In this document: piece by piece, positions 1 to 9,952 of the stretch | Numbering within the stretch: the first letter of the stretch is position 1 | How the letters are laid out: each line of letters begins with the position of its first letter | Source: Archivesica marissinica | Lineage: Eukaryota > Mollusca > Bivalvia > Venerida > Vesicomyidae | Assembly: GCA_014843695.1 (NCBI GenBank) | Contig: CM026391.1 | Coordinates: forward strand, 14,195,365-14,259,364 | Direction of reading: 5' to 3' | Length of the DNA: 64,000 bases | Notes under the pieces: generated by a model | Seen by the model: only the letters and a program-made list of their open reading frames with translations | The model's database searches: none | Told to the model about the DNA's origin: nothing | Made by a program: the position numbers and the translations under genes

Positions 1-661
1 AATTAGATTGTGGAGGCGGAGGGCTTACCATCTGACCGAGGTCTCAGGGTGATATCAAGTTACCGAGGGCTAATACCTAGGCTGATATGAAACTAACCAC
101 GTAATAACATCTTTATTACTTTGATATGAATTTGAACATTTAATAATCGAAATCATCCTCTCCGTTATCCATTTATCAGGAATAAATCACAATTACTGAA
201 TTAGATACACGAAAACGATTGAAATATTACGAAACTACAAACATCTGTTATCTGTCAAATTTGACACGCTGATACGCTACAGGAAGTAAACAAACTAGCA
301 CCAAGTGCGCATGCGGTTTTCTCTCAGGAACTAGTCATGATACATTTTTTCTGGTTTGATACAGGCTTGTGACCTTATCAAACCAGCAAACGTAATATTA
401 GACTGGAAAACACAGCGTACCAACCTGGGTGGTAGACAGTATTGTGGTAGGCATATGACGGCAAAAAATATGCTAAAATTCATATCCAAGTAATATTGTA
501 TATTATTAATACCCATACGGTCGGTAAATTGGTTTTATATATCACTAGGGATACCGTAATAAATTTTAATCCATAAAACAAAGCTATCAGAACATTCACC
601 CATTCCGTATGCATTCACCAATAATGCAATAGTTATGGAGTACAATATATTCCTGGCCATA
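1..661. other. Unique AT-rich intergenic sequence
   Basis: No convincing coding region, RNA gene or tandem array is visible. The first 90 bases contain loosely repeated blocks of the form accgagg..gatat, which may be the edge of a dispersed repeat cut by the window start. The only long open frame (331-516, minus) has no recognisable motif and is treated as chance. Confidence 0.5.
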
Positions 662-1114
662 CCGGTAAGTCGACATTTATCCCCTCCAGAAATGTGATGA
701 AAGTAATGTCGACCTATGACAGTGAAACAAACAACAACAAAATTTGTGAAATAAAAGATTCATTTTGTTTATTTGTTGGGACTTTATGTCTGTTTTATTT
801 GTGTTAATAATCAGTTGGCTTAGATAAATTATTTACATCATAAACCATAGAAACACCTGCCTGATACACAATCTTCATATATTATTTGTAATGGAACACA
901 GTCAACCAGATATCTCAAATTGAGTCCAATTGCCATAACAAGTTCACAAAGTATCTTCAACTTATGGAAGGATCCGGTTTAAAAAAAATATTTTCAGCCA
1001 AAGTTTGACCCTCGACTTATGGCTGAGATTGACTTATGGCCGAGATCGATTTATAGCTGAGATCGACTTATGGTCGAGATCGACTTATGACCAAGTTTGA
1101 CTGGATATATACGG
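662..1114 (+). mobile_element. Non-autonomous TA-flanked DNA transposon, family T1, copy A
   Basis: The block begins TA-CCGGTAAGTCGAC and ends GGATATATACGG-TA. It aligns along its length with a second copy at 55309-55960, sharing an aaatgtgatgaaa block, a cagtcaaccagatatctc-type block and a cttatggaaggatcc block. Copy B has better ends (CCGTATATTCCG / GGAATATTTGG), which are inverted repeats of each other. TA duplication and a short inverted terminus fit the Tc1/mariner (pogo/Tigger-type) class; the exact family is an inference. No transposase frame remains. Confidence 0.7.
1014..1092. repeat. 17-bp tandem repeat inside T1 copy A
   Basis: About five units of the form gacttatggccgagatc, with the gacttatgg core recurring at 1014, 1031, 1048, 1065 and 1082. 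It lies in the subterminal part of transposon copy A; copy B keeps only one or two degenerate units, so the amplification happened within this copy or was lost in the other. Confidence 0.8.
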
Positions 1115-1319
1115 TACTATTATGTATTAAATTATAAAGACATTCGTATAAAATCTTGTACCAGTTATATGTAAACAAGGGACTACTTTTCTGTCTGGTA
1201 ATGTAAGTAAAAAAATAATAAACAAAGCTATTGTCAGCAAATAAAACACTTGTCTGTTCTAATTATACAAATACCATTAGGCATCAGCTTGTCTATAACA
1301 TACATTTGTATACCCGCAG

Positions 1320-3593
1320 GTAGAATTAAATATCACATGTCTATGACAGTTAGAATCAGATATCACTTTGGTCTATGACAGTTAGAATCAGATATCACTT
1401 GGTCTATGACAGTTAGAATCAGATATCACTTTGGTCTATGACAGTTAGAATCAGATATCACTTGGTCTATGACAGTTAGAATCAGATATCACTTGGTCTA
1501 TGACAGTTATAATCAGATATCACTTGGTCTATGACAGTTAGAATCAGATATCACTTGGTCTATGACAGTTAGAATCAGATATCACTTGGTATATGACAGT
1601 TAGAATTAGATATCACTTTGGTCTATGATAGTTAGGAATATATATCGCTTGGTCTATGACAGTTAGAATCAGATATCACATGGCGTATGAGTAGTTAGAA
1701 TTAGATATCACTTAGTCTATGACAGTTAGAATCAGATATCACTTGGCATATGACAGTTACAATCAGATATCACTTGATCTTTGACAGTTAGAATTAGATA
1801 TCACTTGGTCTATGACAGTTACAATCAGATATCACATGTCTATGACAGTTACAATCAGATATCACTTGGTCTATGACAGTTACAATCAGATATCACTTGG
1901 TCTATGACAGTTAGAATCAGATATCACAGGTCTATGACAGTTAGAATCAGATATCACTTGGTATATGACAGTTAGAATCAGATATCACTTGGTCTATGAC
2001 AGTTAGAATCAGATATCATTCAGTCTATGACAGTTAGAATTAGATATCACTTGGTCTATGACAGTTACAATCAGATATCACTTGATGTTTGACAGTTAGA
2101 ATTAGATATCACTTGGTCTATGACAGTTACAATCAGATATCACATGTCTATGACAGTTACAATCAGATATCACTTGGTCTATGACAGTTACAATCAGATA
2201 TCACTTTGGTCTATGATAGTTAGGAATATATATCGCTTGGTCTATGACAGTTAGAATCAGATATCACATGGCGTATGAGTAGTTAGAATTAGATATCACT
2301 TAGTCTATGACAGTTAGAATCAGATATCACTTGGCATATGACAGTTACAATCAGATATCACTTGATCTTTGACAGTTAGAATTAGATATCACTTGGTCTA
2401 TGACAGTTACAATCAGATATCACATGTCTATGACAGTTACAATCAGATATCACTTGGTCTATGACAGTTACAATCAGATATCACTTGGTCTATGACAGTT
2501 AGAATCAGATATCACAGGTCTATGACAGTTAGAATCAGATATCACTTGGTATATGACAGTTAGAATCAGATATCACTTGGTCTATGACAGTTAGAATCAG
2601 ATATCATTCAGTCTATGACAGTTAGAATTAGATATCACTTGGTCTATGACAGTTACAATCAGATATCACTTGATGTTTGACAGTTAGAATTAGATATCAC
2701 TTGGTCTATGACAGTTACAATCAGATATCACATGTCTATGACAGTTAGAATCAGATATCACTTGGTATATGACAGTTAGAATCAGATATCACTTGGTATA
2801 TGACAGTTAGAATCAGATACCACTTGGTCTATGACAGTTAGAATTAGATACCACTTGGTCTATGACAGTTAGAATTAGATATCACTTGGTCTATGACAGT
2901 TAGAATTAGATATCACTTGGTCTATGACAGTTAGAATCAGATATCACTTGGCATATGACAGTTAGAATTAGATATCACTTGGTCTATGACAGTTAGAATT
3001 ATATACCACTTGGTCTATGACAGTTAGAATTAGATATCACTTGGTCTATGACAGTTAGAATTAGATATCACTTGGTCTATGACAGTTACAATCAGATATC
3101 ACTTTGGTATATGACAGTTATAATTAGATATCACTTGGTCTATGACAGTTAGAATTAGATATCACATAGTATATGACAGTTAGAATTAGATATCACTTGG
3201 TCTATGACAGTTAGAATTAGATAACACTTGGTCTATGACAGTTAGAATTAGATAACACTTGGTCTATGACAGTTAGAATTAGATAACACTTGGTCTATGA
3301 CAGTTAGAATCAGATATCACTTGGCATATGACAGTTAGAATTCGATATCACTTGGTCTATGACAGTTAGAATTAGATACCACTTGGTCTATGACAGTTAG
3401 AATTAGATACCACTTGGTCTATGACAGTTAGAATCAGATATCACTTGGTCTATGACAGTTAGAATCAGATTTCACTTGGTCCATGACAGTTATAATGAGA
3501 TATCACTTAGTCTATGACAGTTATAATCAGATAATACTTGGTCTATGACAGTTAGAATTAGATATCACTTGGTCTATGACAGTGTGATATAAT
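1320..3593. repeat. 31-bp satellite array, about 73 units
   Basis: The unit is gacagttagaatcagatatc followed by acttggtctat. Variants carry tacaatc, ttagatatc, cttgatctttg and ccacttgg. A block with the rare variants gatagttaggaatatatatcg and ggcgtatgagtagttag occurs near 1623 and again near 2211, a displacement of 588 bp or 19 units, so a higher-order duplication is present. No unit supports a reading frame (31 is not a multiple of 3). Confidence 0.97.
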
Positions 3594-3948
3594 TAATGCA
3601 TACGCTAATGAGCGATATTGCTGGCTTTCCTGTTACCTCCCTTGGCAGATAATGTCTGATTTATCCCAAACTATATATAGGTTCTTTTAATTAGAATTCT
3701 TTATTTGTACTGTTATTCCCTAACCAGATGTTGTGGTATGATAATTGTGATTTTTATCAACATCATGTTAATTAATTGATAACAAATCTCTACAGATAAG
3801 TACCCATTGGTTATACTGTAGGATCATTCTGTCGAGATATAGGAATGTATAGTAATAATGGTGATGTATATAATTAACTCTTTGCACGCTAGCGGTGAAA
3901 ATAATAGACACCTATGTCATGAAATTTCATTCGATTTGTTTTTGTAAT
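3594..3948. other. Unique AT-rich sequence
   Basis: A spacer between the 31-bp satellite and a short 18-bp repeat. Nothing recognisable apart from AT-rich tracts. Confidence 0.5.
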
Positions 3949-4045
3949 GACATATTTAATTCTAGACATATTTAATTCTAAAGACATATTTAATTCTAAA
4001 GACATATATAATTCTAAAGACATATTTAATTCCATGACATATTTC
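3949..4045. repeat. 16/18-bp minisatellite
   Basis: Units of gacatatttaattctaaa start at 3949, 3965, 3983, 4001 and 4019, then decay into gacatatttccag. The 18-bp spacing keeps overlapping reading frames open, which explains the short low-complexity open frames here. Confidence 0.9.
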
Positions 4046-4104
4046 CAGTTTTCAGGTACCAGAGATGCCAACTTTTGTAAAATGTCGATAGTAATGATTG
4101 CCGT

Positions 4105-4215
4105 AGGCAATCATGGCGAACGGCGAAGTCGTTCGCGGGGGGAGGGTTCGGGAGGGGGTCTTCCCCTCCCTTTAAGATGGGGGGTCTGGGGGATCTCCCC
4201 CATGAAAATTTTGAA
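4105..4215 (+). other. GC-rich dispersed segment with G-quadruplex motif
   Basis: A sharply GC-rich block in AT-rich surroundings. At 4137-4158 four G runs of three or more are separated by 1-3 bases (GGGGGG-A-GGG-TTC-GGG-A-GGGGG), a canonical G-quadruplex pattern, followed by a C-rich stretch and another G run that could instead fold back as a hairpin. Blocks of this ggcgaa..gttcgcgggg type look like fragments of dispersed repeats; the family is not identified. Confidence 0.45.
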
Positions 4216-4572
4216 ATATGGAAGGCCTGTGGTGCATTTTCCAGCCCTCGTAGCACAATTTGGAGTTACCCAAATGAAGGTTTTTACACTAGTTTTCACA
4301 ACAACAACAACAACATGAAAATTGTGAGTTTTTGTAGAATAGTTTCTTTGAACTTGGAACAAACTAACTAGCTGAACCCCTTCACACATAAGTAACTGTC
4401 TTAGATTATTCAATGTTCATTTCCCCTGTGGCAGCAGGCCTTTTCTTTAGGTTTTCCATTGTTCAGTTTCTGGCTTGCATGGTCTGAAATGGATAAAGAA
4501 AACTGTTTTTTAGAACAATGAAAACATTTTAATGAATGGGTAAGAGTGTAGTCCCTAATCAGACTGTTCAGA

Positions 4573-4638
4573 CTTCCACAGGGTTCTGTTCTGGGGCCTA
4601 CGTTGTTTCTTCTATACATAAATATGATAAATGCATGA
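4573..4638 (+). pseudogene. Relic of non-LTR retrotransposon reverse transcriptase
   Basis: In frame from 4573 the translation is LPQGSVLGPTLFLLYIN followed by MINA and a stop. This matches the RT motif (G/L)VPQGSVLGPLLFxLYINDL that is diagnostic of non-LTR (LINE) reverse transcriptases of the Jockey/RTE/CR1 type. Only about 22 codons survive: upstream codons lose similarity within about ten residues and the catalytic FADD box expected downstream is not found. It is a dead fragment. Clade cannot be decided from so little sequence. Confidence 0.7.
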
Positions 4639-5228
4639 TTCACGGGACAGAATAACTCGTCTGGTTGGACCTTTCTGGGGAGTTTTACCATCAAGGTACA
4701 CCATATTCATGATATTGTCTTACAAACTTGATGAACTAGGAGTCAAAAACTTGACAAATGCTCCTCCGATATCGCTTGCATTGAAATTTCAAACAATGCT
4801 CTGAAGTGCGTGACCATTATCGGGGGGTAGCGGGATTGATTTTTGGACTGGACATGGCTTGACGTGGTATTTGAGACATTCACATGATGTTATGTAAGCC
4901 AAAAATATCACCAAATTCGTATTGTTATACACAATAGGTATGCGTGGAACGGGTGTGTGGCCTTAGAATCAGCCGACCCAGCTCGAAATGACAGAGTCTG
5001 TACCACCAAAAAAATTGACCATGGGTCGTCTTTGGGCGGAGCCATTTCATTTTTCACCCCAACCCTTTCCCCAGGCCTGTATAAAGTGGTGGGTGGGGTA
5101 GAGAGAAAGAAAGAGGTGGGCAAGGTGTTCCATGCTAGGCTAATCTAACTACTTAGTTCTGGAACACACGCCTCTTTCTGCTAGATAGAAGTAATCTGTG
5201 TATAGCCCTACATAGAATAAACAAATAC
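4639..5228. other. Unique sequence after the LINE relic
   Basis: No array or terminal inverted repeat is visible. Both strands have open frames of 60-70 codons near 4910-5150 without motifs. A block at 5040-5150 (ccaggcctgtataaag, ggtgttccatgctagg) has the look of a dispersed repeat but I have no second copy in the window. Confidence 0.35.
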
Positions 5229-5383
5229 CTGTAGGCATAGGCGTTTCCGTATCCTTCTAGAAGTCGTTGTTGTGCTGTGTCGGGCTGTGTTTCCATTCCA
5301 GCCGGTTGCGAGAAAATACGAGATGCTGGATAGACGTACCCGTAATCGGCTATAGAACGGCGAATATCATTGGTCAGTTGAAA
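5229..5383 (-). CDS. Putative internal protein-coding exon, family unknown
   Basis: On the minus strand an open segment of 51 codons plus two bases is bounded by a good acceptor (ttgtgaag just before 5383) and a strong donor (tacag|gtatttg after 5229). It would start FQLTNDIRRSIADYGYVYPA and go on with a Gln/Thr/Asp-rich stretch to LLEGYGNAYAY. Composition is protein-like: mixed polarity, no low complexity, tyrosine-rich. I do not recognise a domain. No neighbouring exon was found in the window, so this is either an isolated exon of a gene with long introns or an old coding relic. The exact acceptor is a guess; the open frame extends to 5395. Confidence 0.35.
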
Positions 5384-5901
5384 CTTCACAATCAATGAAA
5401 ATACTTAAAACATTTCCCGGAAAAATACGTAAAATCTTTATCTCAACCAGCCGATCAGAATATAGTATCAACCACGCATAACGCGCCTTCATCACTTGCG
5501 CCGCCCAGGTTTAGGGTCAAAACGCGTGGTTGATGTCATTATTCAGTTGGGTGGTTGAGAAAAAAGGCTTACTGGAAAAATACCGATTTTTTTTGGTTTA
5601 ATACATAGATATCGTATTTTTTTCCGGCCACATCGTAATAGCGTAATGTGGGTCTCAATATCGTAATCATTACGCCGATATTGTAATGCTTGGCATCTCT
5701 GAGGTACAATTAAGAAAAAATACATTAATGAATATGTTGTCTGCTACAATTACTTGGACTATTTATAGCATTTTTACCCAGCATGCAGAGTTATTGATTC
5801 TGTTGTATTGTGTTGCATAAAGCATACACTGATTAGATGTGAGTAATTAATTTCCATTCACATGTACTTCAGTTAAAGGATACAATGAGTAATTATATGT
5901 T
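5384..5901. other. Unique sequence, possible intron
   Basis: Holds a pair of inverted short blocks around 5465-5540 (tcaaccacgc / gcgtggttga) about 55 bases apart, and otherwise nothing recognisable. If the exon at 5229-5383 is real this would be upstream intron. Confidence 0.35.
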
Positions 5902-6119
5902 GAAGTCGTGATAGCGCAGTGGATGCGCTTTCGCTTCAGGTCCGGAGTTCGAGCTCCACTGGAGCTGTTACGATTGTGCCCTTAGCATTTAAATTCCACG
6001 TTGCCTATTCTCTCTCCCTCGTGGCGATGGATTCCATCAGGAATGAGGTCTCGAGAGTGATTAATATAAGTTGTAATAACTTGTTTCGCAATCGAGCTAA
6101 AATAAATTTGTATAAACTA
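5902..6119 (+). mobile_element. SINE family A, nearly full length
   Basis: tRNA-derived head with an A box (gatagcgcagtgg) and a B box (ggagttcgagc), a central ctcttctctctccctcgtgg-like body and the tail gtgattaatataagttg..aacttgtttcgcaatcg..aaaataaa. Compared with the copy at 61207-61439 it lacks about nine bases (tgcgaaagg) between anticodon arm and B box and a few bases of the body, so it is probably transcriptionally dead. Confidence 0.85.
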
Positions 6120-6331
6120 TTCGCTTCAGGTGTGAAAGGCCCGGAGTTCAAGCCCAGCTTGAACCGTTGCGAGACCTCATTCCCAATGGAATCCATCGCC
6201 ACAAGGGAGAGAGAAGAGGCAATGTGGAATTTAAATGCATTGCCTAAAGGCAGAATCGTAATGACTACAGCTTGGCGCAAACCCCGGGCCTTTCGCACCT
6301 GAAGCGAATGCGCTGTCACGACATCCACAAG
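6120..6331 (-). mobile_element. SINE A inverted fragment joined to a partial direct head
   Basis: Immediately after the plus-strand copy, 6121-6170 repeats the SINE A head in plus orientation from ttcgcttcaggtg, then switches at gagacctcattcc to a minus-strand SINE A running 6331 to 6171. The result is head, tail, head, inverted body. The segments near 6122-6146 and 6284-6309 are inverted copies (gaaaggcccgg / cgggcctttcgcacc) able to pair in single-stranded form. Confidence 0.8.
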
Positions 6332-7154
6332 TTCACACTTTCACATTATTCATTGATTTGAGGATTCTGTGCATGAGCTGAGCATCGGGTCATGTTATGC
6401 ATTGAGCTTGGCTCTGCTTGCATGTTACTAAGTCAATTTCCGTACTGTGCTTGTGCGCTACATGATCAAAGTACGTGTTCCTTAGAATGCAGGATTAAGA
6501 CTTCGATTTCTGATGCACTTAGTTAAATTATTTCTTAGAAAATACTATTGATTTGCGATAAGCTACAGAAACATTCAATCAGATATTGTTGCTTAGAATT
6601 CTGATGTAGTTTCAATAAGGGCAGACGCATCTAGCAAAGCGCAGTGTAACTTACCTACTTGGCGAGACCGCAATGCTCGGTGCTGGCGACGGAGGATAGC
6701 TGGTTTAGTTTTTAGCCGGCTCCTTCAAGGGGACGGTTCTCCTTCAAGGAAGATGGTGGGACGTTGACTTTTGATGGCACAAGGACCCCAGCGAAGAAAC
6801 CGGAACAATTATTGCTGCTGTGAGCTGACAAATCGTGGAGGATGTGGTCCTAAAAGGGACCCCTTCGAAAGATGGATACAGGATTTGTCACCCTGAGAAG
6901 AACAGAAGGTGCCTTTCTAGTTGTCAATATAAGCAACTTAGATGACAACGTAATCTACTTAGAGAAACAAGTCGCCTACATGCCTCGGCAGAGGCAACTA
7001 TAAAGAAAATTATATCGTTCGTTCGCAACTAGCATTAGCGAGTTTTCAATTTTGACGTAATGCATTTAGTAGTCTGATACGTATCTTTGGAAGGAGGGTG
7101 CTAGTCATATAGTTTGGCAGAAGTGTATTCAGTGTTTCATTTATTGGGGCAATC
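6332..7154. other. Unique sequence with a GC-richer middle
   Basis: At 6630-7010 base composition rises and words such as ttggcgagacc and ctggcgacgg appear, which resemble leader/primer-site regions of LTR retroelements, but no LTR pair or gag/pol frame can be seen. An acttacct word at 6650 recalls a U1 snRNA start, but the following bases do not match U1. Unclassified. Confidence 0.3.
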
Positions 7155-7158
7155 TTAA

Positions 7159-7391
7159 CCCATTCAACACCAAGTAACTCACATGGACTGGTCCATGATA
7201 TTCATAAACCAATAAATGAATCAGAAAATCACATTTGGACAAGTTCATTTATCAAAATGGGTAATTATGTCTAAAAATAGTCATATCACTGGCAAAAAGT
7301 GCAGATCCTGATGAGACGGCTTGTCACGAGCCGGCTCATCTGGATCTACACTTTTTGTAAGCCTATTTAGAGGTCTGTGGTGTTGAAAGGG
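7159..7391. mobile_element. TTAA-flanked MITE, family P1, copy 1 (233 bp)
   Basis: Flanked by TTAA on both sides (7155-7158 and 7392-7395). Ends are inverted: CCCATTCAACACCA and TGGTGTTGAAAGGG. A palindromic centre (gatgagacggct..agccggctcatc) lies near 7310-7345. The CCC...GGG termini with TTAA duplication are the hallmark of the piggyBac superfamily. The copy at 16434-16666 is the same length. Confidence 0.85.
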
Positions 7392-7422
7392 TTAAGAGTG
7401 CACGCACACTGATGGTGGTGGT

Positions 7423-7710
7423 GATTTACGTTTATTTATCGTTGCTACCGATTGACCACATGAGCGACGCCTCCTGAAGAGATTAGTCATTTTAGATTTT
7501 TGGAGGCTAGTGCAATGATACAGACAGAGACCCATTCCAGAGTCTCCTCTGGTTCTTTTACGTGCATAGTGTAAAGCACCGACGCGAGACATCGGTTTAA
7601 AGTCCCATTTGAAAGACTGTTATTTTTATTAGGGTCAAAGGGCGGGGATCGAACCTGCGATCCCTGGATTACCAGTCCAATGGGTTAACCATTGGACTAC
7701 AGAACAGTCT
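7423..7710 (-). mobile_element. SINE family C, minus strand
   Basis: Read on the minus strand it starts gttctgtagtccaatgg (A box region), has an anticodon-arm-like ttggactggtaatccag with a Thr-like GGT loop, then a B box gcaggttcgatcc, a linker ending accctaataaa, a body with gactctggaatgggtctctg and ggaggcgtcgctcat, and a 3' end gataaataaacgtaaa. Three other copies occur at 10642, 14938 and 18075, all on the minus strand. Confidence 0.85.
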
Positions 7711-8089
7711 GAATCTGATACTGTGAAATATATACAAAAGGGAGATAAATAAGTTTACAGAGTTATGGAACATGTTCAACTGCGCATTTTTTTCCGACAT
7801 GAAAAAGAGAAAACAAACAAATAGATATCAAACTTTTTTTTTCTACACACAAGGCAATAACTTGCCATTCAATAAATTGTGATTGTGATACGATTGCTTT
7901 TGTTAATGAGAATTTTTTAATCACTGGTACCCATTGCTAGCCCTTACAATACTGTAAATGCAACAAGAGGAAAGCACTATGAGAACCCCTGCGCTGGTAC
8001 CAGTAAAAGTAACGTGTTTGTTTATTATAGTGTCACCCCTATTTAAAGGGCCAGCCATTTCTGACTTATGAGACACCTCTTTTTTTATG
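7711..8089. other. Unique AT-rich spacer
   Basis: No repeat or coding signal that I can support. It may include the 3' part of the tRNA-headed element at 8090-8273, whose boundary is unclear. Confidence 0.35.
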
Positions 8090-8273
8090 AACATCAGTAC
8101 TTCCCGAATCCTATGCTTGTATGCCAGGCGCCAGGCTGGTAGGCATTCGGTAACCATTATTTAACTAGCTGGCGGCTCACCAACCGGCCATATCAGAACG
8201 AACCCCTGACGAGGTTCAAACCTTCGACCTCCCGCTCTGTAGGTGGACGCCTTAACCACTAGGCCACGGAGAC
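8090..8273 (-). mobile_element. tRNA-headed SINE fragment, family D
   Basis: On the minus strand the sequence begins ctccgtggcctagtggttaa (A box) and continues with a B box gaaggtttgaacctcg about 30 bases later, then a body with ggttggtgagccgccagc. This is a pol III promoter arrangement typical of tRNA-derived SINEs. Only one copy is in the window, so the 3' limit is an estimate. Confidence 0.6.
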
Positions 8274-8320
8274 TAGTATTTGACACGAGAACAAATGCTT
8301 CATTTCACATGACATTGATT

Positions 8321-8367
8321 TGACCTTGAAAGGTCAACCTCAAGGCCAGTAATTATTTGAAAGGTCA
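8321..8367. promoter_or_regulatory. Cluster of nuclear-receptor-type half sites
   Basis: TGACCTTGAAAGGTCA at 8321-8336 is an everted pair of AGGTCA half sites with four bases between, and also contains an extended TCAAGGTCA-like half site on the minus strand. A third AAGGTCA lies at 8361-8367. The motif knowledge is established; function here is untested and the block may just be part of the dispersed repeat that leads into the 112-bp array. Confidence 0.2.
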
Positions 8368-8496
8368 AATGAGGCTTCCTGTAGGCATTCCATTGAATCT
8401 TGTTTCGTTTACGACTGACATGCATCAATAGTTTACTATAGAAGTCGATGGGAATGAGCACTTTACTGACCACCCTCACCACATGACTAATGACCA

Positions 8497-9111
8497 TTTT
8501 CTCCCAAAACCTAATAACATCCTTCTTGACAAACCCTCCATGCACAAGGTTTCATCAAAATGCATAAACAGCTTTGTGAGTTATCGTGTCCACAGGCAGA
8601 CACATGGTGTTAAATATATCAAAAATAACAAAAACACCCAATTTCCTCCTAGACAAACCCCCGCTCTGTATATGCACAATGTTTCATCAAAATGCATAAA
8701 CAACTTTGTGAGTTATCGTGTCCACAGGCAGCAAAAGTAACAAAAACACCCAATTTCCTCCTAGACAAACCCCCGCTCTGTATATGCACAATGTTTCATC
8801 AAAATGCATAAACAACTTTGTGAGTTATCGTGTCCACAGGCAGCAAAAGTAACAAAAACACCCAATTTCCTCCTAGACAAACCCCCGCTCTGTATATGCA
8901 CAATGTTTCATCAAAATGCATAAACAACTTTGTGAGTTATCGTGTCCACAGGCAGCAAAAGTAACAAAAACACCCAATTTCCTCCTAGACAAACCCCCGC
9001 TCTGTATATGCACAATGTTTCATCAAAATGCATAAACAACTTTGTGAGTTATCGTGTCCACAGGCAGACACATGGTGTTAAATACATCAAAAATAACAAA
9101 GAACACCGAGT
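8497..9111. repeat. 112-bp tandem array with gagttatcgtg core
   Basis: One diverged unit (8497-8606) is followed by about four virtually identical 112-bp units, with ttatcgtgtccacaggcag recurring at 8713, 8825, 8937 and 9049. The word order tttcatcaaaatgcataaac then gagttatcgtg then cacaggcag is the pattern of a repeat I have often seen dispersed in marine metazoan genomes (recollection). The identity between central units implies very recent duplication. Confidence 0.92.
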
Positions 9112-9456
9112 AAAAAGTGTAATTTTATTCCCACCATTCTCACTGTACACCAATGACTGGAATCTGACACCAGAAGCTTGTTAAAATAAAGAGTTGATCA
9201 AATGCAAATAATGGAATTCAATGATAGAAATGTAAACAGAGAAGACCACTTACTGTTAGAACAAGGAAAATCAATCCAGATATGATGGAAAATGTTAGAA
9301 TCCGAACATTAGGTTTCCATGACAAAACGTGTCCATGGACATGGGAGGTCTGACAACCTAACTATATAAGTGAAAAGGGAAATAATATTACGAACAATTC
9401 TTGAGTACTTGACATCCAAAAATTGAGCATGCGTGTTCCAATTTATTAAACAGAGT
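9112..9456. other. Unique sequence
   Basis: Spacer between the 112-bp array and a truncated SINE A. No supported feature. Confidence 0.4.
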
Positions 9457-9600
9457 TCGAGCCCCGCTGGAGCCGTTACGATTTTGCCCTTAGTTGTTGC
9501 CTCTTTTCTCTCCCTCACGGAGATGGATTCCATCAGGAATGAGGTCTCAAGTGATTGATATAAGTTGTAAGAACTTGTTTCACAATTGAGCTAAAATCCT
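9457..9600 (+). mobile_element. SINE family A, 5'-truncated
   Basis: Starts at the B box (gttcgagccccgctgg), continues through the body gatggattccatcaggaatg and tail aagtgattgatataagttg..cttgtttcacaattgagc. The tRNA head up to the B box is missing, as expected from incomplete reverse transcription. Confidence 0.8.
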
Positions 9601-9603
9601 AGT

Positions 9604-9767
9604 GTGGCGTCCGTGGTCCAGTGGTAGAGTGTCGGATTTTGTATCAAATGGTCCCAGGTTCGATTCTCACTCAGGCTTAGTACTGGTTAACCACTTAGGT
9701 CGGCTAAGCCTGCCCAGGAAAATATGTCTAGGTCCCCGAAATGGGTTTGATATTAATGGAACATACA
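9604..9767 (+). mobile_element. tRNA-headed SINE, family E
   Basis: A box tccgtggtccagtggtagag and B box ccaggttcgattctc, followed by actggttaaccactt and agcctgcccaggaaaa. The last two words also occur in family F at 9953-10232, so E and F share a 3' module behind different heads. The element ends at or is interrupted by the MITE at 9770. Confidence 0.65.
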
Positions 9768-9769
9768 TA

Positions 9770-9947
9770 CAGTCAAACCTGTCTTAAGCAGTCAGCCAAG
9801 GGAATCACAGAAAGTGGCTGCTTAGCACAGGTGGCTGATTAATATAATAGAGGTCAAATGTATAATAAAACATTTGGAATCTGGAAACTGACAGCTTAAT
9901 ATAGGATGGCTGCTTAATAGAGGTGACCACTAACACAGGTTTGATTG
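9770..9947. mobile_element. 178-bp TA-flanked MITE, family M, copy 1
   Basis: Ends CAGTCAAACCTGTCTTAAG and ACAGGTTTGATTG are inverted repeats; left flank is TA, right flank has mutated to AA. Interior repeats the word gctgcttaa several times. Two further copies at 15845-16021 and 32790-32967 have the same length and organisation. TA target and CAG-starting termini fit the Tc1/mariner class. Confidence 0.85.
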
Positions 9948-9952
9948 AACAT

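Noticed and set aside
6645..6690. U1-like snRNA start (acttacct)
   Set aside because: Bases after the first eight do not follow U1, no Sm site or stem-loops fit, and no snRNA promoter element was seen.
6630..7010. LTR retrotransposon leader
   Set aside because: ttggcgag and ctggcgac words recall primer sites, but no second LTR, no target duplication and no gag/pol frames were found.
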